From Prorocentrum cordatum (taxonomy: Eukaryota; Sar; Dinophyceae; Prorocentrales; Prorocentraceae): a stretch of DNA of 64,000 nt. The translations under genes and the position numbers were made by a program. The notes beneath the pieces were generated by a model. It made no database searches, was not told where the DNA came from, and saw nothing but the letters and a program-made list of their open reading frames with translations. The stretch is from positions 623,908-687,907 of the forward strand of contig CAUYUJ010015271.1 of NCBI GenBank assembly GCA_963575745.1, given 5' to 3'. Of the stretch, positions 11,963 through 23,655 are shown piece by piece. Each line of letters starts with the position of its first letter. Positions within the stretch are counted from its first letter, which is position 1.

Positions 11963-12109
11963 ATTTCTAATCATTCGAGATTTCTTTGGTTTTCTGGGGG
12001 GCCAAGATCTTTTACTTTCTAATTGTTCCATCTTGGGCCTCTTCCTGGCCACTAGGGGGCCAGGAACAGGTATAAGCGCGCACAATTAGAAATTAGCACG
12101 ATTAGAGGT
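11963..12109 (+). repeat. Dispersed ~145-bp repeat with inverted ends, copy B
   Basis: This matches the copy at 8102-8243 block by block: TTTCTAATC start, TTTCTTTGGTTTTCTGGGGGG, GCCAAGATC, a CCTGGCC...GGCCAGG hairpin, and an AGCACGATTAGA end. The two copies differ by many substitutions and small indels, so they are old, independent insertions or ancient duplicates. Confidence 0.65.
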
Positions 12110-12195
12110 GAACGACGTGTACGATCCATGTACCAATATACACACGTAGTGGTGTGGCAAAAAATGATAGATTAGTTCGTGTGAACAATGCTGTA

Positions 12196-12493
12196 TGTAT
12201 ATATATATATATATACACACACGTGAGTATACATGCCCACTCGTTCACATGTCTTTCTACAGCGACACAACACACGCAACACAGACACGCCTACACACAC
12301 GCATACACATGCGCAGGCGCACGCGCATACACAAACACCTACACACAACACGATCAAACGCCCACACAAACACACACACATACACACGAATGCCAGCATA
12401 GGCGCATACAACTACACTATTCACACGTCTGTTTTGGGGGCACACACGTGTGCATATTCTTTCTCTGTATGTTCTGTTTAGGTATAAGCAAAA

Positions 12494-12526
<33 letters not shown>

Positions 12527-12650
12527 TAGAGAGAGAGAGAGAGAGAAAAAAAAGAGAGCGAGAGAGAGAGAGAAATTAACATATATAAACAGATATATAT
12601 AGAGAGAGAGAGAAAGAGAAAGAGAGAGAGAGATACATAGATATCTAAAG
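12196..12650. repeat. TA, CA and GA microsatellites
   Basis: (TA)n at about 12197-12215 is followed by CA/CACACG-rich repeat to about 12400. A long GA/GAAA tract runs from 12493 to 12640 with an interruption near 12575-12600. There are no genes. Confidence 0.9.
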
Positions 12651-13250
12651 GCTGCCGCCTCTGCCGCCGACCCCAGAGACGGCTGCGGTGCGCTGCCTCT
12701 CGTTGTTCTGAGTTCTGAGCGCTTGAATTAGGGGGTCGGGCGGCATGCCAGACTGTAATCAGGCCCGCAATTGCTTGCAGTCGAGTTGCCGACCTCCGCG
12801 GCTTGCGCGCGCGGGGTGGTGCCTGCGCTTTGCGTCGCTTGCGGCCTTTCTGCGTGCGTGGTGCGTCAGGGTCGTTGTTTGGCGTGGTTTGCGCAGGGTG
12901 GCGGCATGATCGCTTTGCAGCTCACGCTGCCTCTGTCGGCGCGCGCGCTTGGTCCGCATTGTTGTGCCACCGCACGCTGCCCTGTTTCATGCGTGCGGTC
13001 GCCTGCGTGCGATTCCTCGCCCTGCGGGATGTGCACCAGAGGGCGGGCGTCAGAGACTGGATCGCACGTTGGCCCGTTTGTCCGCGCGCGTCTTGATGCG
13101 GCTGCATAGTCCCCGAAGGAGTTTGCGCGAGAGCGGCGGCGCCGTTGTTTTCCACTGCGCGCTGGCCCTCTCTGTGCCCACGCGGAAGCATTATAGTACG
13201 ATTGTGAAGCGCACGACGACGAAGTTGGCAACGAGGACGGTGTCAAGCAC
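12651..13250. other. Intervening GC/GT-rich sequence with no recognised gene
   Basis: A 112-codon open frame at 12771-13109 has a Cys/Ala/Arg-rich product with no family motif, and overlapping frames are equally open. I do not call it a gene. Confidence 0.4.
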
Positions 13251-13314
13251 CAGGAGGAGGAGGAGGAGGAGGAGGAGGAGGAGGAGGAGGAGGAGGAGGA
13301 GGAGGAGGAAGAGG
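13251..13314 (+). repeat. (AGG)n microsatellite at the LINE 5' junction
   Basis: About 20 AGG triplets end in GGAAGAGG and abut the spliced-leader relic at 13315. The other SL-headed LINE, at 41716, also sits directly behind purine-rich GGA repeat. Confidence 0.9.
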
Positions 13315-13336
13315 TCCGTAGCCAGTTTGGCCCAAG
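13315..13336 (+). other. DinoSL spliced-leader relic at LINE 5' end
   Basis: TCCGTAGCCAGTTTGGCCCAAG matches the 22-nt dinoflagellate spliced leader at 20 of 22 positions; the two changes lie in the central T run and near the 3' end. It stands 185 bp upstream of the ORF1 ATG. Because SL is added only by trans-splicing of RNA, its presence in DNA indicates that this element inserted from a trans-spliced transcript. Confidence 0.85.
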
Positions 13337-13521
13337 ACCTAAAAGCTGCGAAGGGCTATAGACGCCCGAGAACCAGCGATTAGGTCGGAACCCGCCCGTA
13401 GCTGAATTTCAGGCAGCTTGGGGCGCAGGGCCCTCGGTACCATTCCCTCTCGCCTCAGTTTTCATGGCCCTGCTGCGCACCTTTTGGGTGCCGCACCACT
13501 GATTCAGTGCTCGCGGCGAAG

Positions 13522-14532
13522 ATGGCGTCGGCTGGCTCAGGGGGGACAGGATCGCCGAGCACGGGAACCTCTCCCAGTGGACCCGCATCGGCGAAGCGCT
13601 TCAAGGCAGATGGGGGCGACGGCGAGACTTTCGAATATTGCGAGGGCGAGCCCCTCTCCAACGCCCAGCTCAAGGTTGACTCTCTTCGCGATGAGCGTAC
13701 TGCTTCTGCTCAAGCCGCTCAGTCCACGATGTCTTCGACCCTCCCGACACTCACCTCCAGCCTGTCTGCGACTTGTGGCAACATTGCCAAGTCCGTCGGG
13801 GGGGGGGGCATGGCCACGTTGGGGTGCGCGCAGAAGACACGCGGATCTCGGCTTAACCAAGTTGAATATGACATTCGTATATTGTGGGCCGCCTTGGATC
13901 AGGACAGGACCGCCGCTCCCGCCCCTCGTGCTTTCGATTCGTCCTTCAATCGTGCCGTGGACCCTTCGGTCATCACCATCCGATGCAGGCCCCAGATGGC
14001 GATGGCCCGCGCGGGCGCGGCGCTGGACCAGTGGCTGGCAGCGCGCAGCGTCAACAGCAGCGACTACCAGATGAAGGGCAACCCCACGGGCGCGAAGTTC
14101 GTTCTACAGATGCTGGGCGCACCGAACTACGCAGCCAGGAAGGCGCAGCAGTACTTGGGCAACCTTCGCATGGGCAACGGAGAGCATCGCCACTTCGAGG
14201 CCAAGAGCGCTCCGAATGAAACGTCGCCCATCTACGTGGGCGCCGACAGGGTTTCATGCAGGGTCAAGAAGGAGGTTGTGCTCAAGGCTGCGCTGCAAGT
14301 CCCTCGTGACCACTGCCCGACCAAGAAATTCTACATGGGCGTGAACTCGGGGGCCACCTCATGCAACTGGCGCCAGCTGTTCAAAATCGCGCCGATCTCG
14401 CAGACCGAGCCGCCACATGTCCAGGGGTCGCCGTCCAACCTCGCTTCGGAGGGCATCTTCCGCTGCGCCGTCGAGCCGCGCCACGTGATGGCCGTGGGCG
14501 GGGGGGCTCAGCCGACTGAGGGATGTTCCTAG
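13522..14532 (+). CDS. LINE ORF1 protein (336 aa), intact
   Basis: The frame is open from ATG 13522 to TAG 14530-14532. The N-terminus is a Ser/Gly/Pro-rich low-complexity region (MASAGSGGTGSPSTG). A helical segment around residues 45-70 follows, then from about residue 150 a more globular half with alternating hydrophobic pattern (KFVLQMLGAPNYAARKAQQYLG, PIYVGADRVSCRVKKEV). The position, directly upstream of an endonuclease-RT ORF and behind an SL relic, identifies it as the RNA-binding ORF1 product. It shows no zinc finger, unlike ORF1 of the LINE at 41716, so the two belong to different families. Its intactness beside a wrecked ORF2 may be chance. Confidence 0.65.
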   Translation: MASAGSGGTGSPSTGTSPSGPASAKRFKADGGDGETFEYCEGEPLSNAQLKVDSLRDERTASAQAAQSTMSSTLPTLTSSLSATCGNIAKSVGGGGMATLGCAQKTRGSRLNQVEYDIRILWAALDQDRTAAPAPRAFDSSFNRAVDPSVITIRCRPQMAMARAGAALDQWLAARSVNSSDYQMKGNPTGAKFVLQMLGAPNYAARKAQQYLGNLRMGNGEHRHFEAKSAPNETSPIYVGADRVSCRVKKEVVLKAALQVPRDHCPTKKFYMGVNSGATSCNWRQLFKIAPISQTEPPHVQGSPSNLASEGIFRCAVEPRHVMAVGGGAQPTEGCS

Positions 14533-14596
14533 CGGGGCTCATGCACTCCTCGCGGGCGCCGCGTCGGACGGCTCGACCCGCGCGCCGGCGAGGCTT

Positions 14597-17500
14597 GCGA
14601 CCTGGAATGCACGTGCTCTTTTTCACCATGACCACAAAGCCAGACTGCGAAAGGCCAGGTACTTGCGGCCTCCGTTGGGAGCTGGGCCGATCGTTGCCAT
14701 TCAAGAGACCCACGGCCGCCTGGCTGGCGTCTGATCTGCTCCGCCAGTTTAACCCCCCGTCTCTGCTGAGTTCCCCCCTCGCCCCAACGCGAATGCTGGC
14801 GGCGCGTCGACGTTCGCCCCCGCCTTATCCCACTCCGATGACAGGCTAAGGTGCGCAGATCCCCACCTCCCCCCCCTCTACCTCCGCCGCCCCTCTGGTT
14901 CCTGGACAGGCCCTGCATGCGAAAATCGCCGCCGTCGGCGGCGCCTCCTGGGCATCGCACTTCAACGCGCGCACCCTCGGCGCGGCCGCGCGTGAGTTCG
15001 ACGAGGCGGCGACCGATCCCATATATAAAGCAGTCTATGTGATTGGCGATCTGAACATGACCCCCCGCGCCCCCCCAAAAAAAAAACGACTAACGAGACC
15101 GATTTGACCGAGCCCACCCCCCTCCCGCATCCCTGGAAGGCCGTTCTTGTCCGCGCGGTGGAGCCCCAGCTTTCTGCCACCTCCCACCGCAACCGCGCGC
15201 AGAAACACATTGCCCATATCGATCGGCTGTTTTGTTCGACCCCTGGATGGGTCTTATCGCGGTGCTCCACTGGGGGTGAGGTCGTCGATCGCCCTGATGC
15301 GCTGCGCGCTCCGAGGGCCTCGGATCATGCTGCGGGGCGGCAGCAATCCAAACGCGACCCCCGTTTCCGCCTGCGGGCCGCCCGGTGCCGCGCGAGATCT
15401 TTCAGCGCAAAGAGCGCGCCGTTTTTGCGAACGCTGCTTGGAGAGCTGCCCATGCTGATCATCTCACTCCCCCCCTTCGTCGAGAGTATCTGAAGGTGCT
15501 GATGGAAGCCACTGCGCAGCACGCCAGAAACATGGTCATGTTGAAGCGGCCCAACAGCCCTCTTGCGAGATACTTGATGGTCAGAGGCATGGCCAAAGTA
15601 GTACTCCGTCGTGATGGGCGACTCGCAATTCTTTTGCATCGCTCCCACTCTCTCCGTCGCCAGCGCCTCCTTCTTGATCGTCGTGCTCGTTCCATCTCGC
15701 TCGCGGACCCCGTTGCGTTCGCGGTGCTCCCGAATGCACTTCGCCTGGAGGTGGCGCAATCAGCTGCCGGGAAGCTAGGCGCTGAGCACTCCGCGGCGAC
15801 GAGCCCCAATCGTTTGCTTCGCGCCAGGCGACGTGCAGCTCGACGAAGGAAGCGCGACCAACAGTGGTCCCCGTTTGGAAAATCGATGGTTTTGGCTGGT
15901 ATTCTGACCCAAGATGGCCGCATTGAAAGCGCCCCGAGGACGGCCCCGGGCGCCTCGGCTGCCTGGCGGGCCCCCGTGTTCCGAGCCGGGCCCTTCGAGG
16001 AAGAGGAGGCTGCCGCTTGCGTGGGCCGTTCCAATCTGGCGACGCCGTCTGACGCACTGCCGCCACCAGTTCTCGGGCCCTTTAAGAGGTACCTCAGTCG
16101 ACTGTGCCACGGCGCACCTGGACCTGACCTGCTGCCGTACTCCGCGCGGCAGGAGGCCCCCGTGGGCGCAGAGGTGCCGCTTGAGCGCCTGCTGTGGATT
16201 CTGGAGGGCCGCTCGCTCCTGCGCGCGTTCAATTTCCCCACGGGCGTTCCCGTGCTGAAGGGGGAGGTGCCCCGCGACAGTTTGGGGGGCATTATGCGGA
16301 GAGCTGGCGACGCGCGATCCCTGGGCCGGAAAAATTGTGACAACAAGATTTTGGCTGGGCATTGAATCCGAGGGCTGACCAACTCGTCAACGAAGTACAC
16401 CGACCCCGCCCAGAACGGCTTCGTGCCACACCGACAGTTCGGGAACCAGATCATCGAGCTCGACGGTCTTGCCCGTGTATCTAGCACGCAGCCAGCGCCG
16501 AACGCCACCGAGTTTCATTGCTTACGATTTGGGGCAAGCCTTCCCGTCGCTTTCCCAGGACTGGTTGTTCATGGGCTGTCTTCGGCTTAACCTCCATGCC
16601 CCGCTTTTGGGCTTCCCGGAGTTTCTGTGCCAAGACGTCGTCTGCGTTGGCTCCATAGGCGGGCGCGCCAGCGTCTTGTCCCTGGTGATGAGTGGAACAG
16701 TTCAAGGCTGCCCAGCGCGTGGGTCTTTATTTGCGCGGGGCATGGACCCCTTCCTTCGTCTTTTTCGAGAGAGGCCAGGGAATGCTGATCGAGGAGTGTC
16801 TCGGGCGTGCGACGACGACGTTGGGGCTGTGATCAAGACCCTGGGCCCCCCCTTCACCCCGACGACGTTTTCGCCTCCACCCATGAGCTCGCCCGCCTCG
16901 CCCTGAAGGTTCCGAAATGCAAACTGGCCCCTCTCGCTGGCCCCTTCACGAACGACCTCAAAGCCATTTATCAGACCCCTATCGCCTCGCTCGTGCGTCA
17001 AAGGTCCTCGATCGAAGTCGCCCCCATGGTGAAGCATTTTGGGACGCGGCTCGGCCCTGGGGTGGATCCTGAGATCTCATGGCGCACGCCCTGTGACACA
17101 TACCTTGGCCGAGCCCGTGGCATCGCACGTTCTGGCGCTCCGGTTGCTATTGTTGCACCGCTCTGCGCCATCCGAGCGGTCACCACGCTGTCCTATGCTG
17201 GCCAATTTCAGCCGCTGCCCCGACGTCTTCGAGAGCGTGAAAACAGTGTGCTCCCATCGGTGTTTCGGCGTCCCCACTGCTGTTTCTGCCATGACTCGTG
17301 AGTTAATCTGCATTACTGGGGCGGCCCTAAAGTTCCGAGTCTGCGGGTTACGAGCGCGGTCCAAGTGATTCGGGCCAGCCTTCTTCGTCTGGCAGCAGAT
17401 CACACAAGTCCTGCACCGCACGTGCATGGATGACTACTGCGCGCCATCGCAGGCAAGCCGTGGCCAGCGTTCTGGCAATCCCCCGCTCTCGCCTCGCACT

Positions 17501-17730
17501 TGGAAGAGGCGCCGAGAAACCTCCCTGCTTCGCCCCGCCTCCACCAGTCCTTCCGCGAGGCCATCCGTGAGCATCGGGACGTCCTGCGAGCCCGCCCTCG
17601 CATTCCTCCCCCTGCTCTTCAACCTCATCGCATTCCCTATAGACAAGCTCTCCTCAAAGGTTTCCCTGATAATCTGCGCGCCCTGTTTCGTGAACGCCTC
17701 CATCGTTTGTTTCCACGTATAGTCGGGTAG
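14597..17730 (+). pseudogene. LINE ORF2: AP-endonuclease and reverse transcriptase, multiply frameshifted
   Basis: The endonuclease motifs appear in order: ATWNARALF with the conserved Asn (14597), AIQETH (about 14692), VIGDLN (about 15040), HIDRLF (about 15211) and RASDH (about 15316). RT follows: APGPDLLPYSA (about 16117), the motif A equivalent AYDLGQAFPSLS (about 16517), the motif B equivalent QGCPARGSLFARG (about 16704) and motif C as ACDDDVG (about 16804). In motif C the usual Y-A-D-D has become C-D-D-D. The C-terminal LGRARGIARSGAPVA block (about 17104) is typical of the thumb/post-RT region. These motifs lie in all three frames with stops between, so the gene is dead: at least five frame changes between 14597 and 17300. 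Confidence 0.75.
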
Positions 17731-18195
17731 TTGACGATATTCCTTGGGAAGAAGTCAGAACTGCCCTTCCCCCCCCCGGCCTGGCCCTTTGCTGTTCTCG
17801 GAACTTGAGTCGGTGGGTGGATTGCGCCAACGCGTTCAAGAGCATGACCCGTGTATGTCCGGATACAGCGCCCCTCGTAGGTTTGCCCGTGCGCGGCGGA
17901 GCCCCCATTTCAGCTGCCCCCTCGCCCCGATTGCCCAGCGCGCTCTCCCTGGGCGTCCTATCGCTCGGTTTGGATTGACCGATCCCACTCGGAGCTCATT
18001 GTTGATTTGTGTGTATGCCTCGCATTTGCATGGCGCCCGTCGTTCTCTCCCCGACTGCCCCCTCTCGCCCGCCGGCTGCAGAGCCGTTTGTAGCGCAATT
18101 CGTCACCTGGTTGCCCGCCCCGCGACAGTCGCGAGGCCCAGGCCTCAGGTCTAGCGCGCGGCTCAAGAAATCAGACCGCGCCCCCCTCCCAGGCA

Positions 18196-18790
18196 CGCCC
18201 GGGGAGGAGGAGGGCGAGGAGGGGGAATGCGAGGGGGGGGGGGGGGGGGGGGGCATGGGTGTGCGATTCGGGCGAGGGCCCCATGCACGCGCCCCGCCCG
18301 CAGCCCGTCGGCCGCGGCCGCGGCCCCCAGGCGCCGCGATCCATCCCCGCGCCCGCAGGGGCGAAACTGCCTGGTGCAGGCCCAGGTTTCCCGCGGCACT
18401 TCACAGGCCCCGCCCCCTCTTGCAGCGGCATCCTTCGCCCGCGGGGAAAAGGGGGGAAGGCAAGAAGGGAGAGCCAGGTCAACGGCAGCCAATTCAGGAG
18501 TTTCGTGGTCATGCAACTGTGGCGCGAATGGGTTCTCTCAACAGAGAATGGCGCTGGCAGCGTGGTCAACCCTGGAAGGTTTGTCAAGGTGTTCCCTAGA
18601 AAGGACGTGATGCTTTCCATGTGGGGTCACAGTGTCCTGGCACCAGTGCGCTATCCGCGGCCTCTGCGTGGGGCGGCGGCGCGAGCTGCGGCGAAAACGG
18701 CGTTGGCTCTAAGTTACAGTTTGTCGCATGCTGTCCCATTATCATTGCGCCCGCGCTTCTCCTGGACACGGCAGACGTGATTCTTGTAAA
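18196..18790. other. G-rich and GC-rich spacer without a recognised gene
   Basis: A G20-type run lies at about 18231-18252. The rest is GC-rich with open frames on both strands but no motif. A frame at 18484-18780 could be 5' sequence of the following decayed LINE. Confidence 0.4.
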
Positions 18791-19250
18791 GGGGAATGTA
18801 GGCCAGGTCCGCACTGTCCTGGACTCCCCGAGAACGAAGCGCGACGAAGGTCCAGCACCGTCGCAGACGGCGCAAGCAGCGACCCGAGAGCTCTCGTGCA
18901 AGCGCGTAGTCTTCGAATACCTCCGCGCCGAGCTCAAGAAGCTCACCGAGAGCGCGCCAGGGGTTAGGCAAGAGCTTCTGCGGCGCGAGGAAGCAGCTTC
19001 GCAGGGGGAAGAAGGAACATATCGGAAGGATTCAAAGCATCATCAGCGAGGTTGATAATGAGCGGCGATTGTGGACAGGCAAAGCTCGCTCTCCGATACC
19101 ACCGCAGGCCGCAGTTGCTGAATATGTCGGAGGACTTCGGGCGGCGCCTGGCAGCGCTGGGGCGGCGGCGGCAGCTGGCCCCTCGCTCGCCAGAGCCTTT
19201 TCTCAGCGTGCGCTGGCAGTGGGCAATGATGCCCAGCGCCAGCAGCAACG
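18791..19250 (+). pseudogene. ORF1-like fragment of a second decayed LINE
   Basis: Frame 3 reads GQVRTVLDSPRTKRDEGPAP, then a charged helical stretch (YLRAELKKLTESAP) to 19055. It continues after a frame change near 19030 as SIISEVDNERRLWTGKARS (about 19037-19095). The composition and order (charged helix, then a W-containing basic segment) fit the N-terminal protein of dinoflagellate LINEs. This is an inference, strengthened by endonuclease- and RT-like remnants immediately downstream in the same orientation. Confidence 0.4.
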
Positions 19251-19639
19251 TTCTGTCTCGGGGGGAGGGGGGCTGTGCTGGAGGCGCCCTCGTCGGCCCC
19301 TCGCGGGGCTGCCGCTCTTTCAGGGGCCTCCCTGGCCGCGGGCAACGCGCCGCCGCCGGCCCCGGCCCCTCGCGCTCCGCCTGCCGCGCCAGCGCAGGCT
19401 GCCGCCCGCGGGCGGGCGGTCGCAGGCCTCGGCGCGGACGGCGGGGCGGGGGCTTCTGCCGCGCATCCGGCCACGCCAGCCCGCCAGAATCCGATGTGAG
19501 TTCAAGGCGGGAGATGGAGGCGGAAAGCCCCCCGACCCAGCCCGAAGGGGCCCTTGTGGGGGGGGTTCGCGGACGGCCTGGGCCGCGGGAAATGCGGCCC
19601 GCGCTCGGCGAGCCAACCCGCGAACGAGCCCTCCCCCCA

Positions 19640-22200
19640 GAGCCCAGAGAAGCGAGACTGTCTGCGCATTGTCTTTGTGAACGGCACATCGCTGCACAAT
19701 GCGCCCGAAGTCCCGGCGACCTGCGAGGCCGGCGCAGCTTTTGCGCAGGAAGGCAAATTGTCAGTTGCCGAGACCTTCGGAATCAAGGCGCAGCGTACGA
19801 AACGCGGCCAGCTGGGTTTCTAGGCCCCGTGCCTCGCGACACCCGAGGTGTGCCCCTGCGCTGTTGCGGCGGCCTCTGCGCGCGGATATTTCGACTTCTG
19901 GGTCGACCCCCATGGCCCGGGCGCAATCTCCCCTGGCGGGCGCTTCACGCGGGCGCCCAAGTCATCGCGGGGGGATATTTTCAGAATCGCCCGGGCGCCC
20001 CCAGATCAGTCTTGGATCCTTTGAGGTTCGGGGGGCAGATTGACTGGTCTGCAGGCGAGAGCACGCGCGCGAGTGCCGACGCCGCGACTTGTTTCGATCA
20101 TCTCAGCGTGGGCCAGAGCATCGGACAGGGGGTGCATAATGTTTGGGGTCGATGATAGTTCCGACGCCCCGCAACGCGCTCACTTCCCTCATGCGAAGAA
20201 TCAGGTAGGCCCCGGTCGTGCCAAGGTGATCAGACACCAGAAGTCCCAGAAGCTCGCCCCTTAGCGCCTCTCTGGGCGCCCCCCCCAGCCCCCAGGGCAT
20301 GGTGATCATCTCATCAGGGGCATCAGAGACCCAAGTGGCGACTTTCGGGCAGCCAGTGAGAACGACCTCCCATGGCCGCAGCGTTCCCTCGACCGGGCGC
20401 GCGGCCCCCGGACGACGCGCGCCTGGGAGGAACTCGAGGGCGCCGCGCGGGATTCCCGCGGGGCCCGGGGCGGCGTCGACGGGGGCGGCGGGGGCGACAG
20501 CAGGTCATCAGGAGGGGGGCTTACGTTTTTATATAAAAACGACGTCCCTCTTCGTGAACTCCTGCCAGCCTGACACAATTCCAACCCTGGTCCGTCGAGG
20601 GCCCTCGACTGGTTGGCCAGGTGGCTGAAGGGGTTCCAGCCCCTGGCCCAACGCCCCGCAGCCCCTGCGGAGGGCCTCTGGAGGCTTCTGGAACAAGGGC
20701 ATTGCGGGCACAAGGCGCCTTTCGCGCGCAGGTGGGCGGGGGGCATGTCGTTCGGGGTCCTTGTTCTGAAGTATATGTGATACATGATGCGGTGGCATCC
20801 TTGGGCATCTTGGGGCTCGATATTTTTGGAACTCGGCTTCTGGGTCCAAGCCGCCGCCAGAACGCGAGACCTCAGCTTCCAACGCGAGATGCCAATTCAG
20901 ATCGGCAAGTGGAAACACTTCCACGAGTCGGCGCTCCATGGAGGAGCGAAATGGGCGCGCACCTATACCGAGACCGCGCCATATTTCACTGAGGGCAGTG
21001 CCACCCTACCCTCCGGAGAGAAGAGCGCGCCGTTCGAGGCGAGATTCGGGGCCCATATTGAGACCTGGGAAGCAGCATGGGCGGCGACGGATCAGCCTCA
21101 GGAGCTGTTCCCTCTGTCCCCTCTGGTTGGGTCTTTGGGGCCAGCGGCGCCAGGGGCTGACCGACTTCGCTGCGTCTATGTGAAGTTCAGGTCAGCCATG
21201 AAAGCGACAGATGGTTCCCATCTTCGGCGCGTCATTTTACTTTTGGAGGAGGCCCTTCAGAGCCTCTTGGGGCTTTTAGCTTTTCTTCAGAACTCGGGGG
21301 GTGCGATCGGCCCAGTCGGCTTCAGATGCTCCTCGCGCAGTTGGACGGAAAGCCAGGGAAAGGGGGGGGGGGGGCACTTGTCTCTTTTGCCCATGCGCAC
21401 GGTTGCACTCCAGAGCGTTCGCTTGTCACTGTTCCCGCTGCGACGGGGGGCGCGGTCAGACCAGGCAGTTCAACGCGGCAACTGGCAGATGCGTCGCGGA
21501 CGGTGTCTGGCGCTGGGTGGCGAAGGGTGCGCTGGCCGACAGCGCAGGGAAGGAAGGCTGTGGCTAACCTCTTGGCCGACCTTTGCCAATGCTGCGAACG
21601 CGCGCCTCACTCGCAACTTCGGGGGGAGGGCGGGCAGTGCCAGTTTCGCATTCCTGTTCTACGCGCGGCCGCGCGCGGCCGTAGCTGGCCGAGGGCCACC
21701 GCGCTCGCAGCTACTTTCTCTCGGGGGGGGGGAATTGCGGCAGGCGGCCGCGCGGCGACGCGCGAGATCAAGTGGCGCATGCGCCCTGCGATCGCGTCGC
21801 TCGACCCCCCCCGACACCGAGCTCCTCTTTCACATGGGCTGTTTCGGATTCGGATCGATCGTCGCCCCCCCCCCCCCCCCGGATCGCCTGAACCAGCTCG
21901 GCCTGATGGCCAGCTGGGTTTTTGAAGCGTGCGCTTCGAGGCTTTCTCTACTGCCGGCCTAGCGCATGCTGCAGCGCACCTCCAGCAATGCTGACGCGCT
22001 ACGTTTGGCGCCTGCGGCGCTGGGCAAGCACGCAGGGGCGGTCGCGGACAGTCTTGCCAATTTGGGGGTGGATTTCAGCATCGGGGAGATGGCGGCGCCC
22101 AAAAAGGCGATTAAGTAGGGCGCGGGGAGGAAAAGACTCACGCGACGACTTCGACGATGGGCGACGGCTTTGGCGAGGAGACCCCAAGCCTTAAATTTTC
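19640..22200 (+). pseudogene. Decayed LINE ORF2 (endonuclease start and RT region)
   Basis: CLRIVFVNGTSLHNAPEV at about 19657 followed by AGAAFAQEGKLSV looks like the endonuclease N-terminus, with Asn and the Q-E pair retained. After a gap of unrecognisable sequence, 20880-21350 reads as a pre-RT region: REMPIQIGKWKHFHESALHG, then a WARTYTETAPYF block and AAPGADRLRCVYVKFRSA, through LLLEEALQSLLGLLAFLQNSG and GPVGF. A post-RT block, ADALRLAPAALGKHAGAVAD (about 21988) to AAPKKAIK then a stop, is followed by RKRLTRRLRRWATALA (about 22128). Frames change repeatedly and the catalytic RT core itself is not readable. The LINE identity is moderately sure; exact limits are not. Confidence 0.55.
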
Positions 22201-22316
22201 GGGGCCGGTCTATTACGCAGGAAAAGGGTAACCTATTTTCCTGTGGGCAAAAATCACCGATGACATACGGATGAGGCGTCGTAGGCCCGCGCCCACATGA
22301 CGCTCGTTTTTTGTAG

Positions 22317-23145
22317 TTTGCAGGGTCCTTACAAGAGTACACACAGAAGGTCCAGGAGGGTGGGGGTGTCAGAGGGGTTGGGGGGTCCCGGCGTCGTGTT
22401 TTGTACGGTGCAGGGTTTTTAAGTAGTGCACGCAAAAGGTCCAGGACGGTGGGGGTGTCAGAGGGAGTGGGGGTGCCGGCGTCGTGTTTTGAAGGGCGCA
22501 GGGTTTTGGAAACAGTGCACACAAAAAGTCCGCGAGGGTGGGGGGGTCAGAGGGGGTGGGGGGTCCCGGCGTCGTTGTTTGTATGGTGCAGGGTCCCCGA
22601 AACAGTACACACAGAAGGTCCAGGAGGGTGGAGGTGTCATAGGGGGTGGGGGGTGCCGCGTCGTGTTTTGTAGGGTGCAGTGTCTTAAAAACAATACACA
22701 CAGAAGGTCCAGGAGGGTGGGGGTGTCAGAGGGAGTGGGGGAACTTCCTTAGAACAGTACACACAGAAGGTCCAGGAGGATGGGGGTGTCAGAGGGGGTG
22801 GGGGGTGCTGGCGTCGTGTTTTGAAGGGCGCGGGGTTTTGGAAACAGTGCACACAGAAGGTCCAGGAGGGTAGGGGTGTCAGAGGGGGTGGGGGGTGCCG
22901 GCGTCGTGTTTTGTAGGGAAACAGTGCACACAGAGGGTACAGGAGGGTGGGGGTGTCAGAGGAGGTCGGGGGTGCTGGCCTCGTTCTTTGTCGGGTGCAG
23001 GGTCCCCACACAGAAGGTCCAGGAAGGTGGGGTGTCAGAAAGGGTGGGGGGTGCCGGCGTCGTGTTTTGCAGGGTGCAGGGTCTTTAAAACAGTGCATAC
23101 AGAAGGTTCAGGAGGGCGGGGGGTGTCAGAGGAGGTGGGCGATAA
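22317..23145 (+). repeat. 90-bp satellite, array A (about 10 units)
   Basis: The unit runs from CACACAGAAGGTCCAGGAGG through GGGGGTGTCAGAGGGGGTGG to CGTCGTGTTTTGTAGGGTGC and is about 75-92 bp long. Copies of the CAGAAGGTCCAGGAGG core occur near 22345, 22437, 22523, 22613, 22702, 22766, 22855, 22930, 23013 and 23100. Long open frames on both strands are by-products of the near-multiple-of-three unit. Confidence 0.9.
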
Positions 23146-23149
23146 GGTG

Positions 23150-23481
23150 TTACTGCGGCCCGTTGGTTGTTACTGCGGCCCGGTGGGTGTTAGTATGGCC
23201 AGGGGTCCTCCGGAGTGTATTAATTATCGAGTACGGTGAAGGGGGGGGGGTCCAAAAAGGCTCCGCCCCCCCCCCTTCACCGAAGAGCCTCTCGGAAGAG
23301 CCTCTGGTGCTCTCCGAAGAGCCTCTTGGAGCCGCCGAAGACCTTCTTGCAGCCGCCTAAGAGCTCTTGGGCTCTCCGAAGAGCCTCGTGGGGCCTCCGA
23401 AGAGCTTCTTGGGGCATCCGAAGCGCTTCTTGGGCTCTCCGAAGAGCCTCTTGGGCTCTCCGAAATACTACGACTACTACG

Positions 23482-23570
<89 letters not shown>

Positions 23571-23591
23571 GACTACGACTACGACTTGACT

Positions 23592-23655
<64 letters not shown>

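Larger units (their letters stand above)
13315..18195 (+). mobile_element. SL-headed LINE (non-LTR) retrotransposon, degraded
   Basis: Order: SL relic, 5' leader, ORF1 (13522-14532), endonuclease (about 14597-15350), reverse transcriptase (about 16000-17300) and a C-terminal region to about 17730. The 3' end is uncertain. GGAGGAGGAGGGCGAGG at about 18201-18217 resembles the purine-rich sequence before the SL relic and may be an eroded target-site duplication, but it lies in low-complexity DNA. ORF1 is intact; ORF2 is broken. No poly(A) tail was seen. Confidence 0.7.

Noticed and set aside
8102-12109. The two 145-bp repeats as LTRs of a retrotransposon
   Set aside because: They have inverted, not TG...CA, ends, strong divergence between copies, and nothing gag/pol-like between them.
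20784-21962. 392-codon frame as an intact gene
   Set aside because: Its N-terminal half resembles the pre-RT region of LINE ORF2 but the frame is lost before the catalytic core; treated as part of a decayed LINE.
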